A stretch of 64,000 nucleotides of DNA from Leucosporidium creatinivorum (GCA_001600635.1 BCKL01000001.1:1406808-1470807), one strand, 5' to 3'. Positions 10,888 through 23,268 are shown, counted from the first letter of the stretch. Notes: generated by a model not told the origin, from the letters alone. Numbers and translations: made by a program.

Positions 10888-13800
10888 CTACCTAGCCTCG
10901 CCCATCATCGGCCGCGAAGCATCGGCTTCGTCCTCCTCGTCTGGTACCAGTTGAGGTGCGGCGACGGACGGTCGACGAGAGGCGGTCGGCGAGTGCTGAA
11001 GGTATCCAGGAGAGCCAGGGGTGCTCTCGTCGGCCTCGCGGATGATGGACTTGCGACCGGTGCCGAAGAGCCTTGTGGGATTCAGGCCAGAGCCTGAGCG
11101 ACCGCGGTTTGGGGAGCGGACGAAGGGGTTGAGCTCGACTCCGGCGAGACGAACACTTCCCTTGCGCGGGCGAGTGCGAACAGAGGAGTGGTCGCTGCCG
11201 CCTGTAGACGACGAGGGAGATCAGCAGTCGTCTCGCGCGCAGAATCAAGAGAGTAACAACGTACGAGAAGTATACCGCGCCATTGACAGAGGTGCAGCGG
11301 GCGCCTCATCGAAGCCGTATCCACGACCAGCTCCCTCCCTCGCCGTGCCGGTCGACATGTCGTGAGTCATGCTCTGACCCGTCGAGACGCGGCCGAGTGC
11401 GAACGAGTCGCGACCTCGGTGCAGGTTGCTCGAGGTGCGAGCTGCGGTGGAGAAGATGGGAGCGGCGTCCTCGGCCAGCTCCGATGGGTCCTTCTCGAAA
11501 CGAGTCTCGGCGGGAGGCTGGGGCATGTAGGGGTCGTGCTTCCAGTCGCTGCGGGTGGAGAAGAGGGTCAGTCACGGCTCCCGGCTTTGAGAGACCGGAA
11601 GACCTACTGTAATGGCTCGTTGCGATCGGTCCAGGCGAGGATGTCGATGTTGGTCGGGTAGTAGTTTTCTTGCACGTAGCGGTAGAGGTAGCGAGGGAGG
11701 AGGGAGAGGACGATGGTGAAGAGGAGACCGAGCCAGAAGTACGCTGAAGGCCAGAGGAAGTGGTTGAAGCCATAGATGTAGGTCCAGAGCAGGCCGGGCG
11801 AGAAGGCGGCGTAGACGGCCGTGTAGAGGAGGATGAGGACCGGGCCGATGAGGACACCGGCCAACACCCACCAATTCCACGCTCGAGTGTTGAGACCGTT
11901 GTACATGTTGGCGGCGAGAACGGCGGAGATGGCCATGACAGTCTACGAAGGCGGCGAGGTGTGAGTGAGTAGCCAGCAAGCTCGAAGGGAGAACCTCAAC
12001 TTACCGAGAACTCGTACATCGTGATGTCGTAGCCGTCGTCGCGAGCTGTGGTGGTGTCGTAGGCGTAGAGGAGGAAGAAGTAGATGACGGCCGACTGCGA
12101 GAAGTGGGGCGGATCAGCTTCGAGCCGAGAAGAGCTCGGTTCGAGCAGCTCACCTGGTAGATCCCGTCGAGCATGTAGATGGAGAAGCGAGGGATGCCGA
12201 AGAGCAGACCTCGTCGACCGTACTCGTAGAGCTCGGGAACGGCCATGAGGGCGCGCTCGCCAATGTTGCGGTCGAAGACTCCGATGGCGATAACGGGGAC
12301 TGATGAGAAAGGAGGTGAGTATGCTGCGAATCGATAGTAGCCGCTCCAAACTCACTAAGCGTCCAGAAAACGTTCCAGAACAGCAAGTAGGTGTACTCGT
12401 AGACAGTCGTCGCCGAGTAGCCACAGTAGAACTGGAACCAGAAGAGGATGCCGATTCCGATGATCTCCTTGTAGAAGAAGTTGACAATCATGTTGGCGTT
12501 GCGCATGTAGGACCAGTGACCGTGGACGAGGAGGAGGCGTTGGAGGTAGCGGAACTGGCCAATGGCGTAGTCGGACGAGTTGACGGCCTGCAGTCCCTCC
12601 TCTCCGGCGACTCCGACTCCGATATCGGCGGCTTGGATCATCGAGACGTCGTTGGCTCCATCACCAATGGCGAGACACATGGAGCCGAGTCCGTCCTTGA
12701 CGAGGCGCACGATGAGAGCCTTCTGCAGCGGCGAGGTGCGGCAGCAGATGACGGCCTTGCAGCGAGTGGCGAGCTCGAGGAGGAGGTCCTTGGTGTAGGG
12801 TTCGGCGAAGGCGTGGCGAAGGGAGGAGCCGTCGATGACGAGTCCGTATCCTCCTGGTCGGTCGCCGTTATCGTGGCCGACGATGTCGGTGATACCAGAG
12901 ACGCCGGTGCCAGCGCGCTTGAGAGTGGGTCGACGGAAGCTGCTACCAGAGTTACGGCTGACGGCAGGGTGGAGGTCGGCACCGGGCGGCTGGTTCTCGA
13001 GGCGGTCGACGAGGTCGTCCACGTCGAAGAACTTCTCGATGGCGTTCTTGAGTTGACTGTAGGCCGAGTTGGGTTCCGAGTACTCGCCTCCCTTGATGAT
13101 GATGATGTTCATGTCCCGCGAGAGGAGGTTGCAGGTCTTTCCAATGGCTGCGCGGAGGGAGCGAAGCATCAGCTACGTCCTCGGCCGCGGTTAAGGGCGT
13201 CACTACTCACCGATGGCGGTCTCGAGCTTGTCTCCAGTGGCGACCCAGATCTGTGCAAGAGCGAAGAGATCAGCGAGAGTTTCCCTCGACCACTCCAGAG
13301 CGACTCACCTTGAGTCCGGCGCGCTTGAGGTCGGCGATGGCCTCGGGTACACCATCTTGGAGACGATCCTCGATGGCGGTGGCTCCAAGGAGAGTGAGAT
13401 CCTTCTCAAGCTTCTCCGCGACGCGCTCGATAGCAGCCTCGCGACCTTCGATGAGAGTGGTCGCCTCGTGGAACTCGCGCTCCCAAGCCTCGTAGGCCTC
13501 CTCGTCGAGGGGCTTGTAGGCGAGGCAGAGCGTACGAAGACCTGTGGAGGCGCGGATAAAGTCAGTCATGATCTGGAAGCCTCGATGAGTACGTTCAAAC
13601 TCACCCTCATTGGCGAAGTCCTCGAGATGTCCGTCGGTGGTCTTCTTGAGCTCCTCGTTGCCGGTTCCGAGACGCTCGAAGATAATGTTGTCGGCTCCCT
13701 TGCAGAGGAGGAACAGCGAGCTCGAGTGCTCATTGTCGCCGAGGCGGCGAATGACGACACTCATGCGCTTCCTCGCACTCGAGAATTCGAGCACGTTGAG

Positions 13801-16800
13801 CAGCTCGTACTCGACGACGTCGGCGTCGTGGGGCGTCTGGATGCGGAGGATGTTCTTGTCGCGACCGAGGAAGACGAAGCCGACGTCGGCGGCCGCTTGG
13901 ACGAGAGCGGCCTCGTCGGGCGACTGGGCCTTGTAGGCAATGAGGCCATCCTCGTCTTGCGCGAGCACGGTGTGGCAGAGAGCGAGGGTGGAGAAGAAGG
14001 CGTAGAGGTTGGTGGCTTGGGTCGATCCCTTGTTGGCGAGGTCGCCGTCGATCTCGGCATCGTGGAAGGGAGCGAGGACCTGGTCGGCGAGCTTGGTCTT
14101 GACCTTCTCGCCCTCGGTGCTGCTGTCGCCCTTCTCGACGTCGGTCTCGTGGCCCGAGGGCACGCGAGTCGCATCCTCCGAGGACGACGACGAGTTGAGC
14201 TTGCCAATCTTGTCCTCGGTGACGGTGCCCTCGGGCGCGATCTGGTCTCCGATGTACATCTTGCCGCCGACGGAGCATTGTTGAAAGATCATGGCGTTCT
14301 GGGTGAGAGTGCCCGTCTTGTCGCTGAAGACGTATTCGATCTGGCCGAGGTCGTCGGAGAGGTTCCAGCTGCGAGCGACGGTGCGGCGCTTCGTGTCGCC
14401 GTTGCGGTACATGATGTCGTTGTCGCCGTAGATGAAGGCGGCCTGCATAAGTCGGACGAACTCGATGGAGATGTAGAGCGAGATGGGGACCTGTAGCAGG
14501 AGAGGGAGGTCAGCGCCGAGCGGTGAGAGACGAGGAAACCACGCACGATGTTCTGGAAAGCGATGAGAGCGTTGGCGAAAGTGATGATGCCGTTGATGTT
14601 GGGGTTGTCGTCTGTTGTAAGAGAAGAGAGTAAGCGAAAGCGCGCGATGGCAGGGCTCGAGGTTCGACTCACCACTGCGATCGTCGGCGAAGAGCCAGTA
14701 GGCTCCACGGTTGACGTACTCGACTTGGAGGTAGTGGTCGACCTGTCGGAATAACGGTGAGCGCTGAGTTGAAGACTGAGAGCGCTTCAAAGACTCACGA
14801 GGGCGCACATGACACACATCATGGCGAGGAGGATGAGGTTGAGGAAGCTGCGAAGGGGCGACTAGGTCAGCTCGAAGTTCGCGAAGGCGCGCAATCAATC
14901 AGACTTACACCATGGGGTTCATCTGTCTCTCGACCTTGCTCCGCTTACTCGGCGTTCCGCCCGAGTTGAGCACAATCTTGGAGTCCTGGCCCGTCATGGC
15001 AACGCAACCAATGACCCAGTCGGTGTTCCTCACGACCGTTCCACGAAGAAGGACGGTGTTGAGGGTGACGGGGCACCTGAGAGGCCTGCCGTCCTTGCCG
15101 AGGCGACCATCGTGAATCACGACGGCGGCGTCGAAGCCGAACATGTTGACGCTGGCGGGCTCGGCTTCGATGGTGAACTTGGCTTGCGTGGCGAGGTCGG
15201 TGGAGGTGCGGAGGTGGGTAAGCTCGGGGACGGCGTGGCGCGACTTGAGGTTGGTCTCTCCGTCGAGATTCTTGGTTTCGACGTAGCAGACGTTCTCCTC
15301 CTCGGAAGTCGAGACGACGACGAGATCTGTAGGGCGAGTCGCATGAGCTCCTCCTCCAACTCGGTAAGCATGCGAAAGACTCACCGGCAGGGACACTCTC
15401 ATCTCCGCGAAGGCGAACGAAATCGCCGACCCTGAGGTCCTCCCAGCACTCCTTGATCCAAACGGCCTTGTCGTAGTGATGTCCGCCGAGATGAAGGTGA
15501 GGAGCGTGGACTCCACCCTTGTGCGCAGGATGAGGAGCAGCCTCGGGGTGGCCCTCGGCAGCATCCTCGTCGGCGTAATCGTCTCCCGCCATCCTCTCGT
15601 GCAGTGCCGGCGCCTTCGCCTCGACTCCCTTGCTCTCCTTCTCCTTCTCCTTCCTCGCGCTCTGCAGATCTCCTCCACCAGGCGCATCCCTTGGTACCTC
15701 GGCGTTCTCCTGCACTTGCTGGATCGAGGGCGTCGAGCCGCCGGCCTTGTTTTTGGAGATAGTCGGCCGCCGGACGCGACGACGACCCCAGAAGCCTCGC
15801 TTGCGCTCGGTCGCGCGGTCCTCCTCGTTCTGCTTGGCTTCTTGAGTGAGGGAGCGCTTGAGGAAGTAGTTCTGGAGGAAGGCAGGAAGGCCGAAGGAGC
15901 GCGATTTGGCCTTCGTTACGTTCGGGTTGTGGAAGGTGCCGCGAAGAGTGAGGACCTATGGGAGAGCAGTGAGGGTTAGCCACAATGCTATAGAACCCGC
16001 TGCTGTACCGCAAGAGCTCACCTTGATGCCGTTGATGGCACGATCGGACTGATGGCGCTTGAGATCCTCGTAGCCATCCTTGAGGGCAGTAATGACGAGG
16101 ACGACGATGAGGGGGAGCGCCGAGAGTCCAGGGTTGACGGTAGTGAATCGAGGGAAGAATTGAAGGATGACGAGGACTGCAGGGAAGAAAGCCGAGGGCT
16201 CGAATCAGCCATCCGCCCGAGAAGGCCGAGCGTGTTTTCGGAGTCTCAATGCCGCATTGTCAGGCTAGTGAGGTGGGAGTTGTAGGGCAGCGGGCGAGCT
16301 GTAGCTATCCAGTTGGACCACTACAGTCATCCCGAGCTGCTCCTGCTAGCTCCTCAGCTCCCAGCGCCGAGCTGGACGATCTCCCACGACGAACCAAGGT
16401 GGGAAGGGAGACTCACCGAGGAAGAAGATGTTGGCTACGCGACGGAATTGCTCGAGCAAGTTGCGCGGGAGGAAGGTGATAATGTTGTACTTGCTCGTCA
16501 ACACCTGGTTGCTCTCGAAGACCCACCCAGGAGCGGGCACCACCTTGGAGCCGTAGCCCTTGGCGACCTTTCGCGTGACGATAGACCCGTCCGCCTGCTC
16601 AATCTGCTGCTGCCCCGTCCAGCCTGGTATCCTAATCTTGGGTGCTGTAGTACTCGCCTCGTGCGGTACGGCGACGTTGACGAGCACCGAGCGAGGACTC
16701 GGTTTCGAGCGACGAGGGTCGAAGACGGCGAGGAGATCCCAATCGCTGAGCTTGGCGAGCGTGCGGGTGAAGGCATTCTTGGGGCCTCGTTTGGGAATCG

Positions 16801-16822
16801 GCTGCACCTGAGTAGGCGCCAT
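10888..16822 (-). CDS. DNF1: P4-type ATPase, DNF-like phospholipid flippase
   Basis: Membrane pump that moves phospholipids to the cytosolic leaflet, likely at plasma membrane and endosomes with a Cdc50-type subunit. About 16 exons encode roughly 1,600 residues from ATG 16822 to TAG 10888. In order: a long cytosolic N-terminus ([20 protein letters not shown]), [20 protein letters not shown] before the first membrane pair, [11 protein letters not shown] in the actuator domain, [20 protein letters not shown] in TM4, the phosphorylation site [12 protein letters not shown] (near 14310), the nucleotide domain with [20 protein letters not shown], the hinge [20 protein letters not shown], and TM5 with [20 protein letters not shown]. 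The last exons form an Arg/Ser-rich cytosolic tail. The DKTGT and YKxx features separate it from the SERCA pump at 56 kb. Assignment to the DNF1/2 class rather than DRS2 or NEO1 rests on the TM4 and N-terminal sequence. Confidence 0.92.
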
Positions 16823-17296
16823 TCCGTCGAGCCGAAAGCGACGATCCCGGGTCGAGGAGAGCGAAGTTGTTTGGACGAGGAGGAGGGGGCGAGCGGCTTG
16901 ACGAAGGCGGGAAGAGTGGTGTAGGGAGGTACTCCGACGACTGAGTGGCTATAGGGAAGCGCGCTATCCGCTGGCGAGTCGTCCTGTACGCTGAGGGTGG
17001 CGAAGCCGGACGAACGATGGAGGAGCTGAAGGCAAGATGCGATCTCAGCGGAGCGCTGACCTAAGAGCTGTGTTGGAACGCCGAACTTGCCTTCGTAACG
17101 TCTCTAGGGCTCTATGAACAAGTCTACTGTACTACAACAACGTCAAAAACCTCCTCCCCTGCCATCGCGACCCTCGCAAATCTCAACGCTACCCCCCTCT
17201 CTGCTCGGCGTTACTCTCCTGACCCACGCTCGACCCTCGGCTGCAGCTGCCGCGTGTTCGGCATGTACTATCGACCCTGGATGCCCCACATTATGA
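16823..17296. other. Flippase promoter region and methyltransferase 3' end
   Basis: Both neighbours are on the minus strand. The sequence upstream of the flippase ATG is GC-rich with no recognised element, and no coding segment is supported. Confidence 0.4.
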
Positions 17297-18357
17297 TTAC
17301 AGATCCTTCTTGAGTAACAGCAGCACCGTCCCGCCACCGACCTGGAGCCGCTCTACCCCCTCGCCGAGCACCTCTCTGAGCTCCCTCATCGCTGACACTA
17401 CCACGTCTTCCTTTCCTGCATTCTTCGGATCCTCCCTCCACCTCTTGACCATCGAGGCGGTGCCCAAGCCCTTCTCCAGCTCGGTCACCGTCGTCTCCTC
17501 GCTTCCACCGAGAAACTCGCCGTCGGCCGCCGAGGGAACGCCATCCTTGTCCCACTCCTTGCGGATGAGGGAGGCAGACGAAGAGGAGAAGGGAAGAGCG
17601 GGGTCCACATCCCATGGGAGGGGCAAGTTGGCGTACATGTCCCGCGAGAGTCGATTCCCGGGCAGCTCGTAGGGATCGAGCGTCTCCCTTTCGAGCTTGA
17701 AGAGCACTCGTTGGACCTCGGTAACGTTTGGAGTGGAAGGATCTATGTTGAGGCTTGTCAGTGCGAGCTCGAGAATGAAGCTAGCGACGACTGACGAGCG
17801 TAGAGCGAGGCGCAAGTCCAGATGGCGGCCAATCCTCCCGGCCTGAGCGCGTTGGCAGCGGCTCTCCAGAAGTGAGGCATGTCGAACCAATGAGCCTGCA
17901 GTACAATGGAGAAGGTCAACGCCGCTCTCAGTAGCTTCTCGAGCCTGAAGAGCTACAAAAAATGGCTCACCGCCATCGCCGAGGTCAGCAGATCGACCGA
18001 GCCTTCCTGCAGCCCTTCGACCGCATCGCACTCTTCTGCGCCAGACACTACAAACTCAACGCTCTGTCTTGTCCCAGTCTTGTAGCCCTTGCCTCTTGCC
18101 TCGGCGATCATCGCCGGCGAGGGATCAATCCCGACAACCTTGGAGAAGTACGGCGCTAGATCTTTGGTCGAGTTGCCGGGACCGCACCCGACGTCGAGGA
18201 GGATGGTTGGTCGAGTAGATGCAGGAGAAGCAAGGTCGGCGAAGGCGATGATCTCGCGGTAGAGGGCGGCAGGGTAGGCGCTGTCTCTTCCTTCGGCGTA
18301 GTTGGTGGCATCTGCAGCGTTGTAAGAGGTGAAGGTGGGGTCCGAATAGGGTGACAT
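17297..18357 (-). CDS. Class I SAM-dependent methyltransferase (TMT1/Crg1-like)
   Basis: Predicted methyltransferase of the small-molecule type related to trans-aconitate methyltransferase. Three exons; ATG at 18357 and TAA at 17297, about 300 residues. Seen: motif I LLDVGCGPGNSTKDL, the acidic end of strand 2 KVVGIDPSPAMIAEA, the VDLLTSAMA/AHWFDMPHFW post-motif typical of this subgroup (joined across the first intron), then NALRPGGLAAIWTCA. The C-terminal half (LERETLDPYELPGN, then TVTELEKGLGTASMVKRWRE) follows the fungal family layout and ends in VGGGTVLLLLKKDL. The substrate is unknown; this family includes enzymes acting on trans-aconitate and on cantharidin-like compounds. Divergent from RFA2. 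Confidence 0.85.
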
Positions 18358-18668
18358 GTTGGCGAGTGAGCAGCAAGCAGGAAGAGAAGCGGCGGGATGG
18401 ACGAGGCTATCCGAGCCTGAGCCGAGTCATTTCGAGCAGCAGCCGCATGGTGAGCCGAAGATAGCAGAGCGGGGCTGATTTTCGAGCATCTGTAGCGTAC
18501 TTTTGGAAGAGTTGAAGTCGAGCGAAATGTAGCAGGAAGCAGAAAGGCGCCTTTAGATTTCGACGACTTGGACTTCGACGCGACGAGCAGCTCTCCCTTC
18601 CTCCTCGTTCGTCTCGCACTCGTCTCTCTCGTCTCTTTCACCTCTCTAGCACCCTACAAGAGACCAGT
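18358..18668. promoter_or_regulatory. Divergent promoter: methyltransferase and RFA2
   Basis: About 310 bp between divergent starts. CT-rich next to the RFA2 start. No specific motif recognised. Confidence 0.4.
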
Positions 18669-20160
18669 ATGAGTGAGCTGCTCCCCTACATACCTTCAGC
18701 GTCTCGTACAGCTCTCTGACCTCAGCTCGACGCGTCTCCCATCTCATCTCATTTCGAACAGGCTACGCCGGAGGATTCCTTCAAGGTTCGCAGGGAGGCA
18801 GTCAGGGTTCACCGGGAAGCAAAGTACGTCTACAACCGTATCTGCTGCCCTGCTACAGCTCAGCTAATCGTCACCTTCTCCCCTTGCTCGCTCTCCAACT
18901 CGAACAGCGCTCGGGACCGTCTGCTCTCCGCCCCGTCACCATCCACCAGATTACCAACGCTTACCAAGCTCACCCCGAAGCCGAGTTTATGCTCGACGGC
19001 CACGAGCTGAAAGATGTGAGTACAGCTCCAACGAGACGCGTCCTTCCTCAGCAGCGAGACGATGGGCGGTGGGGCTTGGAGGAGCGCAGCGATGCGGTGG
19101 AAGGAGAGCAGAGCTGCAGCAGTGTGGAAGCGATAACCAGCTCAGGCAGCGAGCTGCTATAGCGTCAGTGCTGACTCGCCTCTTCGCTCCCTCAGATCAC
19201 CTTTGTCGCCTGTGTTCGCAACTTGTCCAAGGGAGCTACCAACATCGGATACCTTGTGGAGGATGGAACTGGTGCGCTCGCTCTTGTGTGCGATTGAGGC
19301 CGAGGGCACCTTCGCTGACCTCGCTCCGACGCTTCGCAGGCCAAATCGACGCTCGTCAATGGGTCGACAACGCTGGAGAGGATGGAGAGGCGTCGAATGA
19401 GATTGAGTGAGCTCTCTTGATGTTTCGTCGTCTCCCGTTCCCGAGCTGACTGTCTTGCCTCAGGGTCAACACCTACGTCCGAATTCTCGGCTCCATCAAG
19501 ACCTTCTCAGGCAAGAGGAGCATCAACTGTACCCGAGTGCGCGTCATCGAGGATCTGAACGAGATCAACTTCCACTTGGTCGAGGCTGCTTACGTCTCGA
19601 TGTACCACCAGAAGGGTGGACTGGTGAGTTGCGGATCCTTCGGCGCTCCGCTCGGCGTTAGTCGTGGCGTGCTCTGCCTAGTCGAGAGGCTGACCAATCT
19701 CATAACACTCCTTCTATCTATCCCATACCGCCATTTTCACTCTCCTACCCACTCTGTACAGCCGGGAGCCGCCGGAGGAGGAGCAGGAGCCGAGCACTCC
19801 AACATCGGTCAAACCTACAACACCGACGCCGCGAACCCCTACGCCGCCGCCGCAGGAGGAGGAGGAGGCAACCAGTACAGCGATCTACCAGTCGTCCAGC
19901 GTCGAATCATGGAGTTTATCGCCAAGGAGGTGGCTTCGGGCGAGGCGGACGACGGAGTCAATGTCGGAGCGATTGCGAGGGGCGCGGGAGGCAATGTGAC
20001 GCTGGATAAGGTCAAGCAGGAGCTGGAGAACCTCATTGGGGATGGGCATCTGTACCAGACGATCGATGATGATCAGTGAGTCTTCTTGCTCCCTCGTCGA
20101 CTCAGCGGAAGGACGATGCTGACCAGCCTCTCCTTCAACAGCGTGCTCCCGACTAATTAG
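18669..20160 (+). CDS. RFA2: Replication protein A 32-kDa subunit
   Basis: Middle subunit of the heterotrimeric ssDNA-binding complex used in replication, repair and checkpoint signalling. The start codon sits in a tiny first exon (ATGA at 18669, then GTGAGC), as is common for short N-terminal exons in fungi. Exons join to a Gly/Ser-rich phosphorylatable N-terminus (YAGGFLQGSQGGSQGSPGSK), the OB-fold (RPVTIHQITNAYQAHPEAEF, ITFVACVRNLSKGATNIGY, EDGTGQIDARQWVDN, YVRILGSIKTFSGKRSI) and a C-terminal winged helix (DLPVVQRRIMEFIAKEVASG, ending in LENLIGDGHLYQTIDDD). About 270 residues, the usual size. A poly-Ala/Gly linker joins the domains. The last exon codes only a few residues before TAG at 20160. 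Confidence 0.94.
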
Positions 20161-20944
20161 TATTTTTGTGACTGCAACCCCTTGTGCTTGGTGCCCCTCG
20201 TACTCGTGCTGGGCTGCAGCGGCTCGGTGAGGGCGATGAGAGCTTGAGGCGGTCGCCGAGCATTCGTGAACGTGAGGCGCGCAGGGAGAGGCTGCGCTTC
20301 GATCGACGGAATTAGTCGTTGAAGTCCGGTGTGGAGACGTTGGAAGCAATCGAGGCTGCTTGGGAGACTCGAACTGTTCCCTCCTCTCTGCTCGACCTCC
20401 CTCTCGCTGGACGACTCGGCTTGCTCTCCTACGCTTCACTCGTCTTCTTCGATTCGACTCGTTTCGCTCGCAGGGACTCCGACGACTAGGACGCTAGTTG
20501 TAAGCTCGACACGAAGCTCTACACCCTCCCCACTCGACTGCACCTCTCCTCGAAGCTGCTCGTCCGGAAGCTCGCCTCATCTCCCTCGTCGCTCTAGCTG
20601 GATTGGAAGCTCAAGGGGCGCCGCTTCGACTACTCAGGAGTGAGTACAAGTTCTTTCAGCTGCTCTGCTGCTCCTCCGCTGACCTCGCAGGCTCTCTTAC
20701 AGCTATCAGCTCGCCTCGAGCAGAACTCACACGCTCGAACCTCTCGCTCACAACAAGGCTCGTGCTCATCCAAGTGCGGTCAGCTTCGACTACAGCAGGT
20801 GAGCGTCGGCCTTTAGTGGATATGCGGAGAAGGACTCGAGCTGACTCTCTCGAGCCACTCTACAGCTCTCGACGCTTGATCGACCAACGCCGAACCCTCC
20901 TCCCCATCGCCCTCGCGGTCCTCCCCACTCCATCATCCGTCGAC
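20161..20944. other. RFA2 3' end and spliced leader of the next gene
   Basis: Two GT-AG pairs with branch sites (donors about 20640 and 20801, acceptors about 20690 and 20865) suggest that the following F-box-like gene has a spliced 5' leader. The reading frame is open through part of this region, but the protein-like composition begins at 20945. Confidence 0.45.
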
Positions 20945-22153
20945 ATGCCCGTCCCTTCGTTTCCTGCCGAGATCATCAGCGCCATCCTCTCGGCGATACC
21001 CCGGGACGAGTGGCCTGGCAGGGAGAAAAGCTTGGCGACCTGCTGCCTCGTCTCCAGGTCATTCCTCCCGCTCGCTCGAGAGCTTCTTTACTACGACGTG
21101 GACATGGACTGGGATCTTACCACTGGGCCTACCCGCAACCAGCCCGACGAGCGATCAATACGCCTTCTCGCGTCTCTCAGGACCAACGCCGAGCTCGCGC
21201 TCCTCGTCAGAGAGCTCATTATCGGGGCTTGGTCGGAGAGCCTGGACGTTGCGACGGTCACTTCTCAAGCTCTCGCCGCTTGTACGGCCATCATCAGCCT
21301 CAGTCTTTCTCTCCCGCGCGTCGACGCCGACGGTCCAGCGTCGGCCACGATGCCCCAGGGTATCGAACCATGTATCGCCAACCTCGGACCGCGCCTCAAG
21401 TCTCTGTCAATGTACGGAGGCTCCTGGAAGCCGACAAGTGTCAAGTGGCTCGCCGTTCTCACGGGTCTCAAGAGCCTCTCGATGGAGACCTCCTACCTCA
21501 GCCCTCGTCCTTCACCACCCACGTTCACCCTGACTAGCTTCACGGGTGTCCTCAGCGGCGACAATCGTGACTTCACTCCCTTTAGGGAGATCCTGTGGAG
21601 CTCGCGCACCTCGCTTGTCGAGATTGACCTCGAGTGCTTGGGAATACCCTCCTCGCTCGACCTGTCGGCGTTCGGCGCGTTCTGTAGCCTCCGCCTCGGC
21701 TCCGACTTCGACTCAGACGACAGGACAACCGCCGCTACTTGCAATTTGCGCGGTATCATCGAAGCCCTTCCCAACCTCGAACTCTTCTCCCTCGGCGCGA
21801 TGGGCTCCCCCGGCCACACTCCCGACCTGGAAGCTGTCGACACCCTTCGCCTCCTCCCCTCCTCCGTGCAGCGAGTCTACTTTGGTCTGATCCCCCTCCA
21901 AACCAACTACCTCCTCGGCGTTCTTGCCGACACTCGCTGCTTGCCATCTCTACAAGTCCTTTCCCTCGAGTACGGCATCCGGCCACCGGGCGACGACGAG
22001 ACGCTCGTCAGACGCCCTCGCCGTGAGGTCAAGGCTATCGACACAGCAGGTCAACACCGAGGAATCAAGATCGACTGGCATATGTGGCTGCAGGACGCTA
22101 CGTCTGACGAGAGCGAGTCGGGCTCGGAGCCGGAGTCGGATGAAGAAGCTTGA
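20945..22153 (+). CDS. F-box-like, LRR-like protein
   Basis: Single-exon protein of about 402 residues, not assigned to a named family member. The start MPVPSFPAEIISAILSAIP looks like an F-box helix (LPxEIxxxIL pattern), followed by SLATCCLVSRSFLPLARELL, the second F-box helix as seen in fungal F-box proteins. The rest shows irregular leucine-rich-repeat spacing (CIANLGPRLKSLSMYGGSW, LAVLTGLKSLSM, LPNLELFSLGAMG, LPSLQVLSLEYG). Such proteins are substrate adaptors of SCF ubiquitin ligases; basidiomycetes have many. The C-terminus is acidic and Ser/Glu-rich (DESESGSEPESDEEA). The upstream frame is open to 20603, but I place the start at the first ATG where family similarity begins. Confidence 0.7.
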   Translation: MPVPSFPAEIISAILSAIPRDEWPGREKSLATCCLVSRSFLPLARELLYYDVDMDWDLTTGPTRNQPDERSIRLLASLRTNAELALLVRELIIGAWSESLDVATVTSQALAACTAIISLSLSLPRVDADGPASATMPQGIEPCIANLGPRLKSLSMYGGSWKPTSVKWLAVLTGLKSLSMETSYLSPRPSPPTFTLTSFTGVLSGDNRDFTPFREILWSSRTSLVEIDLECLGIPSSLDLSAFGAFCSLRLGSDFDSDDRTTAATCNLRGIIEALPNLELFSLGAMGSPGHTPDLEAVDTLRLLPSSVQRVYFGLIPLQTNYLLGVLADTRCLPSLQVLSLEYGIRPPGDDETLVRRPRREVKAIDTAGQHRGIKIDWHMWLQDATSDESESGSEPESDEEA

Positions 22154-22440
22154 CAGAGAGCGGGGGGCGAGGTTTTGCTTGCAGCTGTAACTCTACTCTG
22201 ATACGTGTACTACAAGGCTTTCCCCTGAGACAGCTTTCGCTGGGAGAGGCTCTCGGCGAAGCGGAGGTTCGGCTGCTTAGCCTTCTCGCCTCTCTTGCTT
22301 CTCTCGCCCCCCGCCCCCAAAGGTCTTTCGAGTACCGAGTAGTGCAGGACATCAAAGCAAAGTGCTAAGAAACGCTACCGCTGAGAATGCAGCTACGCTC
22401 ACACGACGGATGCACCGATCAGAGCCGATTAGCTCGTTCT

Positions 22441-23268
22441 GCGCCATCGCCGAGCCTTCCGTCGAGAAGCACTCGTTCTCCTGCCCAGAGGACCTCTTCG
22501 CCGAGCAGAACAGCACCCTGACCGCTTTCAACGTTCTGTCGAAGAACTACCGTCACGTGACTTTGTACAACCCAGGCGAGTACGTCTTGAAGTGAGTACA
22601 TCGCCGAGCAGCGTTCGAGACCGAGCAGCCTTCGAGAGGCATACAGTCTCGTTCGAGACATGAACGTGCACTCAAAACACTGCTGACTATTTGATCACCC
22701 GCGACAGGCTCTCCTACAACGGAGGAATGACCACCATCGCCCACTGGACTGTCCTGCCCCTCGCCGAGAAGGCATGCGCCGAGAATGTCATTTTGTTCAT
22801 TGGCGACGGCATGACCACCTCGATGATAACTGCTGCACGCATGCTTGGTCACAAGTCCATCAACGTACGTCGAGGGTGAATCCGACGACCCCCAAGGACA
22901 AAACTCACCCTCTCGGCTCTCGGCGCTCGCAGGGAAAGTACCAAAGCCGTCTCGCCCTCGACGATGCACCTGGATACGGCTCGCAGCAGACTCAATCAAT
23001 CGATTCATTTATTATCATTTATTACGGATTCAGCCAACTCGGCCACGGCGCTTTATTCGGGCAAGAAGGCCACCGTGAACGGTCTCAACGCCTACACCAC
23101 TTCGGAGGTCACGGATGCTTTCGCCCACCCTAAGTTCGAAACGATTTTCGAGATGAGCCGTCGTGTACACAACGCTCAGGTGAGTCTGTAGTGATGAGAC
23201 GTGTCGGGGTACAGAAGGTTGGGAGCTCAGGCGGAGGCGGAGGCCGAGCCCGTGCTCGGCGTTGACTT
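22441..23268 (+). pseudogene. Broken partial copy of the alkaline phosphatase gene
   Basis: This segment closely matches about 810-1606 of the alkaline phosphatase gene: the end of exon 3, exons 4 and 5, and three introns, all in order. Because the introns are kept it is a DNA-level duplication, not a retrocopy. The peptide HVTLYNPGEYVLK/LSYNGGMTTIAHW and ILFIGDGMTTSMITAARML are almost unchanged. In exon 5 an AT-rich change (about 23003-23030, containing two ATTTATTA units) shifts the frame before the DSANSATALYSG serine motif, and the signal peptide and the whole C-terminal half are missing. It could not make an active enzyme. The 5' side has diverged more (FSCPEDLFAEQNSTL versus the parent's FGYYEDLYAEGNDTK). 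Confidence 0.9.

Noticed and set aside
12303-13313. Plus-strand open frame of 336 residues
   Set aside because: Antisense shadow of the flippase hinge and nucleotide domain.
13213-14496. Plus-strand open frame of 427 residues
   Set aside because: It is antisense to the flippase coding exons and composed of the mirror codons (long Leu/Val/Glu runs); no motif and no independent support.
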